In this document: in pieces, positions 23,792 to 34,016 of the stretch
Numbering within the stretch: the first letter of the stretch is position 1
Layout of the letters: every line of letters starts with the position of its first letter
Origin: Pyrenula massariospora
Lineage: Eukaryota > Ascomycota > Eurotiomycetes > Pyrenulales > Pyrenulaceae
DNA length: 64,000 bases
Assembly: GCA_021030905.1 (NCBI GenBank)
Contig: JAGFMI010000005.1
Span: forward strand, 1,984,001-2,048,000
Reading direction: 5' to 3'
Translations under genes and position numbers: made by a program
Notes under the pieces: generated by a model
What the model was told of the DNA's origin: nothing
The model's input: only the letters and a program-made list of their open reading frames with translations
Database searches by the model: none

Positions 23792-24879
23792 AATTTTATC
23801 CTTGACCACTATTGAGAGATATCGTTTTGGATCTCCTGTTCGAGCTGTGACAATTGAGTTAGAAGACTGTCTTCCTCGATGACCTTAAGTACTGGTGCCC
23901 AGGAGATCGTTCACACGCCCTGCGATCACCGATAATTAGGCTCCTCAATCGTAATCGTATCGAAGCATCATGCCCCGCTACAGCTACCCCACCATTGCAC
24001 GCGTGCTAGGGTAAGTAGCCGCAGACGGAGATAGTGTCCAATGTCCGAGATTTAACATCACTGGTGCGCCTTCCTCCTTTCACTTCTTTTCATTCTTTCT
24101 TCACCTGTGAACCGTGTGTCGTGAAAGCCGTCGCACCCGAGGATCACGTGAAAGTCCTTCGTGAACAATTGTGAAATTCAATAAAGCATTGACACTTCAT
24201 TTCGCTCAAATATAAAAAGTAAAGAGGTCTTGGAGTGAAAATCCAGCCAAAACAAAAATTCTTCGATTTTGGAATCAAGCCAGACTCGAAACAAAAACCT
24301 TTGCCCAGTGAATCCGAGGATTCCGGCTAGGAGAACCTTGCGCGTAGCATGATTTTACAACTTAACGGACGGCCTCTCACATTAGATCAGATGATCAGCA
24401 CTATGAGACCGTCGGATTCGGTTGTTGAGAACCATCAAATTTTTGCAAAATATATCCCTTCATTTCCAACTTTTGATAATTGTATCCGCTTTGGTTTGAG
24501 CTCCGTCTGGTAAAGAAGCATCGTCGCTTGGCTCGCAGCAAAGACTACTTTGCTGTTTTTCTTTGTTTCCTGATCGCTTGCCACCAGCAACATGCGATGT
24601 TTTCTTTCATCAGCCTATGCTCCCCTCAAGTGCCGTTTTCGTATGGTGTTCAACAATGAATAGGGTCTCATTGTCCCGAGTAATAGGAATCTCAACGCCT
24701 ATCGCTTCAAATCTGCTGCACCGTCCAACTTATTGACACCCAAATCCATCTTATTGAAACCCGAATACGCTGCTAGAATCTCCCAGGTCGCAGGCACGCC
24801 AATAATCTCTACGCAGAATCAACAGCCAATCCCGCCTCCCCACAAAGAAACCCAACAACCCGTCCCAACCCGAGCCAAA
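23792..24879. other. Intergenic upstream of a small secreted protein gene
   Basis: No gene recognised. Around 24105-24195 several copies of a GTGAA-type word occur close together (gtgaaccgt, gtgaaagcc, gtgaaagtcc, gtgaacaatt, gtgaaattc), the third inside a CACGTG palindrome. The last few hundred bases are the likely promoter of the secreted protein. I cannot assign a factor to the repeated word. Confidence 0.4.
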
Positions 24880-25212
24880 ATGCACATCGCCACTCCCCTC
24901 GCCCTCCTTCTTGCCGCCCCGGCCCTGATCTCCGCAGCCGCCGCCGCCGCAAAAGGCCTCTTCGTCTGCTCCAAAGTCTGGCAGGACTGCAAATGGTACA
25001 AGGCCGACAACACGTGCCAGACCTTCCCGCGGACCATCATCTCCTTCGGGCCGGACAAGGGCGTGGTGTGCGAGCTGTGGGGGATGAAGGACTGCGGGGG
25101 CCCCTTCCACATGACCGGGTTGAAGAATCCCGGGTTTGCGGACTGGCGGTATTCGACGAAGTTGAGGACGTATATGGATCATCCGATTAGTTTTAAGTGT
25201 AAGGAGGGGTAG
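24880..25212 (+). CDS. Small secreted cysteine-containing protein
   Basis: 110 residues. The Met at 24880 opens a clear signal peptide (MHIATPLALLLAAPALISAA) followed by an Ala-rich cleavage region. The upstream in-frame Met at 24733 would put 49 polar residues before the signal and is unlikely. The mature part of about 86 residues has six cysteines (VCSKVW, QDCKWY, NTCQTF, VVCELW, KDCGGP, SFKC), enough for three disulfides, plus several Trp/Tyr. No family is recognised. Size and composition match effector-like or antimicrobial-like secreted proteins; that role is inference. Single exon. Confidence 0.7.
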   Translation: MHIATPLALLLAAPALISAAAAAAKGLFVCSKVWQDCKWYKADNTCQTFPRTIISFGPDKGVVCELWGMKDCGGPFHMTGLKNPGFADWRYSTKLRTYMDHPISFKCKEG

Positions 25213-26073
25213 GGGGGAACTGAGGGCGGGCTGAGAGGTTGGTGGAGGGGTTGGTGTGGCTTGAGGCGGTGGTAGGATTGTGCGAAGGTGAAATTATGGG
25301 AGGTTGAAAATCGACATCTGTAGGGAGAGTAGAGAAGAGGGGGTTCCGAAATGGGGTTTCAGCGCTCGTTCAAGGTGTCACTCAGGATTTTATGCATTTT
25401 TGCTTCAATATTCTATTTTGCTCCCCTTCTAATTCCATAGATGTTCCTACTATCTTAGCAGGGGCTTTTTGTGCAACTTTCAATGGAGAGATGAATAGAA
25501 TTCAGCGTCCATAGATAGACCATGGAAAGAATTTCACCTTGGGCTATCAGTATTTAGTCTTTTATGATGTTTCATACAAGGTGCTGTCTCAAGAAATGTT
25601 CCAGTACGGTAAAAAATGGGTGTGTGCCGTTTGTAGATATTTTATCGCACTAAACGGTAGTACGCCTTTTCCACGGACAATTTACTGCAGAAAATGGTAT
25701 GAAATGGTAGTGGCTTGAAGGTGTTTCCCTTGTTCTTGAGCAAATGCCCCTTTCAGCAAAAAGTGGCTCAACGCCATGAACGCCTGTGGCTTGGAGAGCC
25801 AATGGCTGACAGATGTGGCTGTTAGATCTATGAGGGCTCGAAGCCCTCCCAGCCTTGCGCTCAGCTCTTCGAAAGCACTCGTTTGCCATCCGTCGGAGCC
25901 CCGCTCCCATCAATGAAATTGCCATCGACTACAGTGTCGTCATGTATCCTAAGGCTTTTGACGGCAGAGCTTGAGAATCGCTCAATTTACCATGAGTCGG
26001 GTTCGCGTCGGCTCTGTGTTACGTACCATTACGAACCTGGTGAATTACTGTGGACCTGTGCCTTACAGACTAA
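25213..26073. other. Intergenic
   Basis: No supported gene. Short ORFs on both strands lack motifs. Holds the 3' flank of the secreted protein gene and the promoter of the HET gene. Confidence 0.45.
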
Positions 26074-28077
26074 ATGGCAGACGAAATAGATATCCCGAAA
26101 TATACCTATCGACCGATCGAACATGAGGACGAGATTCGGATACTCCATCTTCACCCGACGAAGGACGCCATCGAGTGCACCATCCATCACATACCGCTTT
26201 CCGAACACGGCTATCAAGCGCTTTCATACGTCTGGGGCAGCGAGGAGCGCCCTTTCCGCGCAAATGTGCGTGGTGTTGATGGCAAATTGCACGGGTACAT
26301 CCCATTGACGACGAATCTCTGGAATGCACTGCGTGATCTGCGTGACGCAGAGGAGTTGACTAGCAAGACGTTTTGGATTGACCAGATCTGCATTGATCAG
26401 GATAAAGACCGCGGAGAGAAGAGTCACCAGGTCACGCTCATGGGTAGAATCTACCGTAACGCCTCTCGGGTCATCACCTATGTTGGACCGGCGGCTTCGG
26501 ACGACGAAGAAGCGTGCGGCATGCGACTCTTGAGGCGCCTAGACAGCCATTTCAGTAAGAATTACGAGGTTTTGGTGCGATTTACGACGCGCAATGCATA
26601 TGAGCGCCGTTCAGAGCTTCCAGTGATCAGCCTACCTGTCGACTTGGAATTCAACGACGAGGAAGCAGAGAAAAACTATAAGTCACAGGGTTGGAAATGG
26701 TTGATAGACGTCGCATTTGGAGAATGGACAAGAAGGCTATGGATGGTGCAAGAGCAGGTTCTTGCCCCTAATTTGGTTATGCTGCATGGCAAGGCACTTC
26801 TTTCCTGGGATAGCGTTACGTTAATGACAATACACTTTTACCTAGGACTTCTTTCCAAGCAATACCTGCGGAGGTTCTGGCAGGAATTTCGGGCTGATGA
26901 CTCCCATCCCTTCTACGTCTCTTTTGACGTATACTCGCTCTGGTCCCTGCGAAACGGGGCCAATTCAAATCTAAGAGCCTTGGCTAAGGCTAAAACAACA
27001 TTGCTACACAACATGGTAAGGTTCGATGACCTCAAGTGCCGCGATCAGCGTGATCACGTTTTCGCGCTCTTATCAATATCTTCGGACGCCGCCCAATTGG
27101 GAATTGTTCCAAATTACTCAGACAAGGTCGCGACGGCTGATATCTTTATCGACACTTCAACTCGGATCATTCAGGCGGCATCAAACCTCGAGCTACTTGT
27201 ATTTGCATGCCAGGGCTATGTAAAAGAAGGGTCGAGAGCACCAACTTGGTCGTTATCCTTTCCTCGAGAGTGTCCATTGGGGCAAAATAGTTTCAGTCTG
27301 AACGCCTTTACTCCTCACCCACAAGAGACGCTGCTTTACATGCCTCGAATATCCCACGATAAATCGATCTTATCTATCAAAGGAAGAGTTGTTGATCGCA
27401 TAATTATGAAATCACTCCCAGTAGAGTACCCAGGTGACCACATGTATTCTACTAGTGAACCTGGGTTGCTGGCTGGCTCTCAGCTCCTGTCATCATTGAG
27501 CAAGGTGTTGTTTCGTGCTGGGGTTTGTATTGAAAATGCCGCATCACTCTGTCGCGCTATCAACATAGGTACCTACAGGGTTTCTCAATCCGGCCATTTC
27601 GACTCAACCCGACGACTTGCCTTTCACTTCTTATCCTACTTCCGTCACTTAGCCTATGAAGTGTGTCACAGTTCTTTGAGCCTCACAATGGTTAAAATTG
27701 AGGATTTGCAAACATGGCTAAGGTTGATGAACAGATTAGCTGGTACTCTAGACTCAAATAATGTAGATTGGTTCTACTTGAGCGATATGCTCACGTCAGA
27801 AGAACAGACGGCCGCCGGCTATGTCAAAAAGCATTTTAAGGGATGGGCTCGTTCGTTCTGTGTCACTGAAGCCAACCGCATCTGCAGCACCATGCGAGGC
27901 GTAGAGGAAGGAGATGTTATCGCAATATTCCAAGCCTCTGACCGGCCCTTTTTGCTGCGTCCGGTCGGCGACAAATACGCGTTGATCGGTGATGTATATG
28001 TCCATGGCATAATGTTTGGAGAGCTGTATGAAGGGGTCGATCCAGCCGATATGGACTATGAAATCGCGTTGATATAG
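26074..28077 (+). CDS. HET-domain heterokaryon incompatibility protein (intact)
   Basis: Single-exon protein of 667 residues with an N-terminal HET domain, the region that triggers vegetative-incompatibility cell death and is structurally TIR-like. Diagnostic motifs: YQALSYVWGSEERPF (about 50-64), TFWIDQICIDQDKDRGEKSHQ (about 98-117) and MGRIYRNASRVITYVGP (about 122-139), with the usual RRLWMVQEQVLAP (about 222). The C-terminal 400 residues have the usual downstream features (FDDLKCRDQRDHVFALLSIS; EGDVIAIFQASDRPFLLRPVG; YALIGDVYVHGIMFGE) and no recognised extra domain. The start is the Met giving a compact N-terminus (MADEIDIPKYTYRPIEHED). The only HET gene in the window with an unbroken frame. 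Recognition partner unknown. Confidence 0.92.
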   Translation: MADEIDIPKYTYRPIEHEDEIRILHLHPTKDAIECTIHHIPLSEHGYQALSYVWGSEERPFRANVRGVDGKLHGYIPLTTNLWNALRDLRDAEELTSKTFWIDQICIDQDKDRGEKSHQVTLMGRIYRNASRVITYVGPAASDDEEACGMRLLRRLDSHFSKNYEVLVRFTTRNAYERRSELPVISLPVDLEFNDEEAEKNYKSQGWKWLIDVAFGEWTRRLWMVQEQVLAPNLVMLHGKALLSWDSVTLMTIHFYLGLLSKQYLRRFWQEFRADDSHPFYVSFDVYSLWSLRNGANSNLRALAKAKTTLLHNMVRFDDLKCRDQRDHVFALLSISSDAAQLGIVPNYSDKVATADIFIDTSTRIIQAASNLELLVFACQGYVKEGSRAPTWSLSFPRECPLGQNSFSLNAFTPHPQETLLYMPRISHDKSILSIKGRVVDRIIMKSLPVEYPGDHMYSTSEPGLLAGSQLLSSLSKVLFRAGVCIENAASLCRAINIGTYRVSQSGHFDSTRRLAFHFLSYFRHLAYEVCHSSLSLTMVKIEDLQTWLRLMNRLAGTLDSNNVDWFYLSDMLTSEEQTAAGYVKKHFKGWARSFCVTEANRICSTMRGVEEGDVIAIFQASDRPFLLRPVGDKYALIGDVYVHGIMFGELYEGVDPADMDYEIALI

Positions 28078-28562
28078 ATTGGTTCGAGCCTAATGTGGAT
28101 ACTAGTCTTTGCTATGTTCCTATAGATCTATTCTAGGGCACACCAAGTTTGTTAGAACCTTCTGGGGACACAGCGACGTAAACTTCGATGCACCTGGTAC
28201 GAGGAAGTGCGTCACAGTCTTGTTATCTTACCATTGTGCGACCGACGTAACCGACAATATTGAACCTGACGAGAAATATGCGAAGCAATGGCTGGTGCTG
28301 CTCTGCACCCTGTCAGTATTTGGGCTGGTAAGCTCAAACCGAGATACACGCCATCAATCATGCAAGGGGAAATGCCCTTTTTCAGCAATAAGCGGCGTTG
28401 ACCTGGTGAAGACTATTGGATTCCATCCCTTCACTTTTATGTACAAGCAAAGGCCACATGAAACCTACCTCCAGATCATACCGAGCAAAGCTGTCGTGTA
28501 ACCCAATTTGCCAGGCAACTTAACCTACCTAAACCACATAGCCTTACCATATCTACTGAACG
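28078..28562. other. Intergenic between HET gene and methyltransferase relic
   Basis: A 130-codon plus-strand ORF (28109-28501) has no recognisable motif and an ordinary composition. No gene is called with confidence. Confidence 0.35.
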
Positions 28563-29283
28563 ATGACTTCGAGCAATCCAGAGTCCTCCACATTCTCTAT
28601 AGGGAAAACCTGGCTAACGGAAAAGCGTGCGATGCCGTCGTCCCAACCCCAATCTCCGCCCTCTGCTACTCCTTCAAATCCCAAGCCACCACCTACGAAC
28701 GCCGCCTCAGCGGGAGCACCTGCTGCGTCATCCCCCACATCATCTCGCTCCTTCCTCCCCTCCACCCAAAACCCCACCCTCCTCAATAACGCCTGCGGCC
28801 GCGCCTTCGCCACCGAAACACTCCTCCGCGCACATCTACGCCGCCGACGTCGCGCCGGATATGATCTCCCTCGCCGACCATACCGTAGTGGAGGGGGGAC
28901 CGGAAACGTCTCGACGGCGGTCATGGACGGCGTGGGCCTAGGGTACGCGGACGCGATCCTTGACGCCTCGATGACGAACTTTGGCATCTTCTTCTTTTAG
29001 GATCCGGTGCAGGGGGTGAGGGAGGTCTATCGGACGCTGAAGCCGGGTGGCACGGCGGCGGTGACATGCTGGAAGGAGGGGCCGGTTTTGGGGGATCTTG
29101 CGCGCCGTGCAGAGGGTGCTGAAGCCGGAGTCGGAGCCGGTGGTGTTGGATGTGTTGGGGAGGTGGACGGGGAGGGAGACGGTGGAGGGGACGCTGAAAA
29201 ACAGGGGAGATAGTGGCTTCTCCATTTGGCGTGATAGCTCGGTGACAGAACCCTCGCTGTGTAGCCGTGCTGCCTTGTGGTAG
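28563..29283 (+). pseudogene. SAM-dependent methyltransferase, decayed
   Basis: A class I (Methyltransf_11/25-type) methyltransferase can be read in pieces in several frames of the plus strand: LLNNACGRAFATETLLRAH (motif I, SAM binding) in one frame, then AHIYAADVAPDMISLADHT in a second, then NVSTAVMDGVGLGYADAI and ASMTNFGIFFF back in the first. An in-frame TAG follows directly, then DPVQGVREVYRTLKPGG, then AVQRVLKPESEPVVLDVLG in another frame. That makes at least three frameshifts and one internal stop, so it is no longer functional. A Pro/Ser-rich N-terminal part precedes motif I. The GC-rich composition of this block differs from the AT-richer flanks. The original substrate cannot be told. 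Confidence 0.75.
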
Positions 29284-30490
29284 ATGCTGTACGGATTCAA
29301 TGCTGAGATCCTTGCCGCTATCAAAATCGCTCAGTGACAAGGGCATGCGATTGTGTTGTTGAGGAAAGTTTATTGCCAGCATTATATCGTTGTAGTACGC
29401 GGTCGTACTACCCAACATCTTTTGCAACTGAAACATCCCTTTATTACACATCACTTTAACAATTTTATAAGCACATTGCAGCGTTTCACTGAACTATTTT
29501 GCAACCGAAGCTGAAGGTTCCGGCATTTCCGTATCTGAAAGACTTGTGTCGTACTACACCTGAAGACTGGCCAGTAAATGCTTTCTCTCAGGCTTAGCCC
29601 CCGGACATCTCAAGCGCCCACTTCTGCAGAATCCGAGAACCTCGAGTAAGCCCTGTGCGCTTCCGACTTTGGTCGTGAAACCCATTTCCGAAGAGCATCT
29701 CATTCAAGCTGACTGTACATTACCTCCGAGCTGGCAGCGTTGTTGGGTGAGAACAAAACCCGCCGTGCAGTTCAGAAGCCTGGCTCAAGTTTCGCAGATC
29801 CCTAAAAACAGGTTTGAAGGTCGGTTCAACCTATCGAGATACTCTAGAAATCTTTTTGATGAGCGGCTAGCGCTGTCTACTTTTTCTTCTTCACTAAGAT
29901 CTTACAGACTGCAGAATGACAAAACTTTTTGGCTTTCTTTGGTAAGTTTAGCGCTGTTAACTAAATCGGGTCAACTCGTTGACTGTTTTCGCAGGTTGAC
30001 TGGATGATGACAGCTATCACCAGCTCAAAAATAGATTATATTCGTTAAGTCAGGTCTAAAGTCATCTGAAGATTGGTAGCTTTAGTATGAGTAAATCGCA
30101 CTTGTGTGCTTTTAGATGACTCAATGCGGCCGCTATGTCTTGACCATAAGGCCTGCTCAAACAAATAGTGGGTGGTACAGACGACATGTTTTGTCAGATT
30201 TCTACAGGGAAGCATTGATTACAAATATAGACTAGTTAATGAAATCAGTAAGTACTCGAAAGTATATGCCTAACGCCGAGAACTCAGTCTACGCGGGCAT
30301 GTCCCCCAATCTTATTTAAGTCTCAGTAAGTCTCGTCTCCAGAAGCGAAGCTATAGCCTCGCCGCAATGCACGGACAATCTGTTTGCCTATACACTCTGT
30401 GTTATCAGTATCTGGAAGACTAGCTCAGTGCCAGACAGACTTACCTTTCTCCGTTCTGCTTGAGCAAATATATATTATTACTCTGAGACA
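29284..30490. other. Gene-poor stretch with an 8-base hairpin
   Basis: No gene recognised over about 1.2 kb, which is AT-richer than the preceding relic. At 29392-29411 there is a perfect inverted repeat, GTAGTACG-cggt-CGTACTAC (8-base arms, 4-base loop). Plus ORF 29669-30007 shows no motif. The last part is the promoter of the membrane-protein gene. Confidence 0.4.
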
Positions 30491-33119
30491 ATGAGTACTG
30501 AAATCACGAACTCGATATCTGAAGATGTTATTTACACTGGCTTTTGGATCAATTGGTCTCACAATCAAGTGCATGGTGCTACTTTGACTCTTACGCATCG
30601 CAATGGCAGTCTCCTTACAGCATTTCTGGCTTTATTCGTAACAATTGTTAGCCGAAGTTTTTGGAGACTGTTCTGTTTGACCATGCACATGAGGTTTTCG
30701 ACATCAAAAGATCCACAGGATGGATTTTATCATCAGCGACAAGTTGTGCTACGTAATTCGGCAACAAGTATGATTGGATTCCAATATCTTTTACAATTAG
30801 GATGGAAATGGCGAGGCAAAGTTCAAAGGCTATGGTTGCGACTTTTACCAATTTCGATGATTACTGCACTTATCACAGCCGTATTCTATGTTGCTACTAT
30901 CTTCTCGTCTCAGGTATGTTGAATTTGACAGTATCATTCAATTCTCCATTTGTCATTATGAGTCCGCCGCGCTGGCAGAAACATTCAAGAGCTATAGAGC
31001 TGATTTGAAAAGCACTCAGTCCTATCGAACCTTCTAGAATTCTCTGTACAAGAGCTAAATTATTGACTTTTGAAATTGTAGGTTTCTTTATCAAATGGGA
31101 ACGAAGTCCTCCTTACCAGTAAGACTTGTGGAGTAATCCCTCTATTATCATCAGCGCTTGAGCAACAAGAGATCTTCCCTTACAAAGCGAGACAATTTAG
31201 CTCAGCTTCGACATATGCGCAACAATGTTATGGTGCGAGGGCAGTTGCACCAACATGTTCAATCTATATCCAGAAAGAGCTTCCGATTTTTGTAGATCAA
31301 AATTTGAATTGCCCTTTTCCAGGGGGAAATCAAATTTGTCTTCGAAAGAATTCAACAAACTTGCGGCTAGATTCTGGATTGCTAAACTCACATGACCATC
31401 TCGGTATTAATACAGCACCGAAATATCGATTTACCTATCGTTTAGTAGAGGACTGTGCTCCTCTAGTTGTTGATGAATATACCAGGATAAATAGCTCAAA
31501 GCCATTTTCATCGGACAATACCTCGATAGAGTATTGGTACGCTATAGAGAACGACTATAGTCGAACTGGGCCGAATTTCAGGATCTTTCAGCACCATGAT
31601 CCATACAGTTGGATCGATTCCCAACCTGACTTTGTAATTCAGTACGTTTACCATGCAATAGAATTCTGTTGACTAATTTGCATGTGTTAGCTCTGATAGC
31701 TATCAATCAGATAGTCTTGACGCCTCAACCTTTGTTCCCATTAAAGAATTGAATCTGACTGACGCTGTCGTGAACCTCTTCTTTTTATCAGCTTTTGGAG
31801 TGCGATTCATGAGTCAGGTGGATGATGACTGGTATTCGGCTCATCGGCCCTATGGGACCTTATATCCTCCAGGCTCTCCGAATGAACGTTTTCCTGTCTT
31901 CTCGTTTGATCGGCCAGCCAACGTGCTCGCGTGTGCTGCCAAAAGCCAGGTATGCAATCCATACACTGGCAAATGCTCCCCTCTTTCACTTGATCCAATA
32001 GGGGACTCTATATGGAGCAACCAACAACAAAAAGATATTTTCAATTACTGGTACTTTAATTTCAATAGCTTGTACCCTACAATGGATCAAGTTCCTGATA
32101 TTCTTGGGGTTAGAGCTTTGAAGGCACGAGACGGATTTTATCGTGGAATACAAGGTCATATACCCCCAAACCAGTGGCAGCAAGACTTATTGTACTGGCA
32201 TTCTATTTCTATGGCATTTTTGCAAATGATGACTGTTGAAATGGCGACTGGCCCATCTGACCTATCGATGATCAAATATATCAACAAAACCACTGTTATC
32301 AGCGGCAACCAGTCTTGCCTACCCCAAAAAGCCCGAAGCACCGCATACACGTCTTTCAGCGTCCTTGGACTTGCGATCATTTTCATCTTCGGCGGACTCA
32401 TTATTCTCCTTGCAACTGTCATCGAGCCTTTCTGCGCAATTCTCCAAAAGAGATACAACAGAGGCACATACCAATGGCTCGAATGGGTCACAAACAACCC
32501 TTTCCAGCTGCAACGCATGGTCCACGAAGATATCGGACTGGGTACGTGGACCGGAACGTCAACGGACATTCCAGTGACTGTCTCAGACGAGCCACTAGGC
32601 ATTCTCAACGTATCAGACGAGAAGCACCCTACCATGACTCGCGCGATCACGTCAGATGCGGACAGTGAGAGCCAGAAGCATGGAATCCGTTCCTCAGCAG
32701 GGGAGAACAAAAACCAGAAGCATGCACGTCATTCCTTAGAAGGCGAGATAGAGAGCCAGGAGCATGGACGCCGCCCCTCAGACGCAGACAACGAGAGCTC
32801 CAAGCCCGCACGCCGTTTCTCAGAAGTGCAGAACGAGCCCGCTCTTGCGCAAAATAAGGGGCAAGATCCATTCCACAAAACTAAGAACAACGCAATCGAC
32901 TCGCCATCGACCACGTCCCGCCATGCGGAATCTGTCCCGAACGAAGCCAAGCAGAGTCCGATGTCTGCGCAGTCTGTAGCCCAGGGCACGCCCATGGGTT
33001 CTAAGCAGCAGGGTGTCGACTCGCCATGGACTGCCGCTTCTCATGCGCAACTGCACATTGACGTGGAGAGAGGCGCTCCAAGCTCTGCTCAGCCCAAAGC
33101 TAGCGGCCAGAAACGATGA
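30491..33119 (+). CDS. Uncharacterised multi-span membrane protein with large extracytoplasmic domain and repeat tail
   Basis: Three exons, 30491-30913, 31082-31641 and 31691-33119, with phase-matched GT-AG junctions; 803 residues. Hydrophobic spans: about 40-58 (LLTAFLALFVTIVSRSFW), about 118-137 (ISMITALITAVFYVATIF) and a strong one near 530-560 (FSVLGLAIIFIFGGLIILLATVI). Between the second and third lies about 390 residues with several Cys and N-glycosylation sequons (KNSTNL, SDNTSI, NLTDAV, INKTTV, GNQSC), so it is probably lumenal or external. The last 180 residues are polar, disordered and cytoplasmic by topology, containing four 14-residue repeats. The overall plan matches a widespread uncharacterised family of fungal membrane proteins. 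No enzyme motif is seen. Confidence 0.8.
32664..32831 (+). repeat. Four tandem 42-base units in the membrane-protein tail
   Basis: Units at 32664-32705, 32706-32747, 32748-32789 and 32790-32831. They encode imperfect 14-residue repeats of the form xESQKHGRRxSxxE (SESQKHGIRSSAGE, NKNQKHARHSLEGE, IESQEHGRRPSDAD, NESSKPARRFSEVQ). Each has a basic-then-Ser pattern resembling an R-x-x-S kinase site. The units are diverged, so the array is not recent. Confidence 0.85.
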
Positions 33120-34016
33120 GACTTCCGCACCTGGAACTCTTGACGGTCCCCGGTAATACAAAGTTTGATATTTGATTACTTTGATGGCTTTTCAAGAACG
33201 GTTAATAAGCGTTGGCTTTACAAATTGAATGTTCTACTATTTAATTTTAATCTGTACATATAAAGATGTTAAAAGTAAAGCGTGGTTGGTTGATAAATGC
33301 GTATGATAATTTCTTGTTAGGTACATGCGCGGAAGTCTCATCATTTCTGGCCCGTAGCTTCGGCTCATTAGGACTACCCAGCCCCTGACGCGCCTCGCAC
33401 CACTATCATAAGACGTCTTAGCAATTATCACAGAGGGTGACCCAAAAACCCCAATTAGAGAAAAGACATGCATTGAGCCAGCTCCAAAAGCCGCATGAGC
33501 ATTGGCAATGCCGTCGGATGCTCCTGAGCAGGCTGACATCAGCGGCCATGGTGCCGGCCCGATGTGGAAGGTCAGGGGTGTGGTCGATCGTATTTGGGTT
33601 GTAGCGGACAACAAAAGAGCCCAAAAGATGGAAGCATTCGATAATCAAACTACAATGATAGTCTAGTACTTCAGCAGTCACTTCTCACAATGCACGCTTC
33701 AAGCCTCGAAGCGGATCGCAAGTGACTGCTTCGCGTTACTCGTTACCACCACCACCACCAAAGCTAGCCTAAAGACCCAACGAGCAAGCCAGAATCCGTC
33801 TTTATGCCCCATGCCGCAGCTTCGTATTGTATGACTTTTCCCTCGGTCCGCTTGGCCGAATGCGATCTAGCAAATAATTCCTTTGTAATAAAAAAAGCAC
33901 CCTCAACGAGGACTATCGGACCCCTCTCCTAGTCCGATCTGCACCCTAGCCCTTTTCTCTGTCTCAACCATTTCCCCTACCGCATGCGCGTAGTATGATA
34001 GCCAATCTTCCACTCC
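33120..34016. other. Intergenic between convergent genes
   Basis: No gene recognised. Contains a short ACC microsatellite (about 33745-33760) and a poly-A-rich run near 33890. Convergent 3' flanks of the membrane-protein and ubiquitin-protease genes. Confidence 0.5.

Noticed and set aside
28553-29454. Overlapping minus-strand ORFs rich in Pro, Ser and Arg
   Set aside because: Antisense to the GC-rich methyltransferase relic; composition is explained by GC content.
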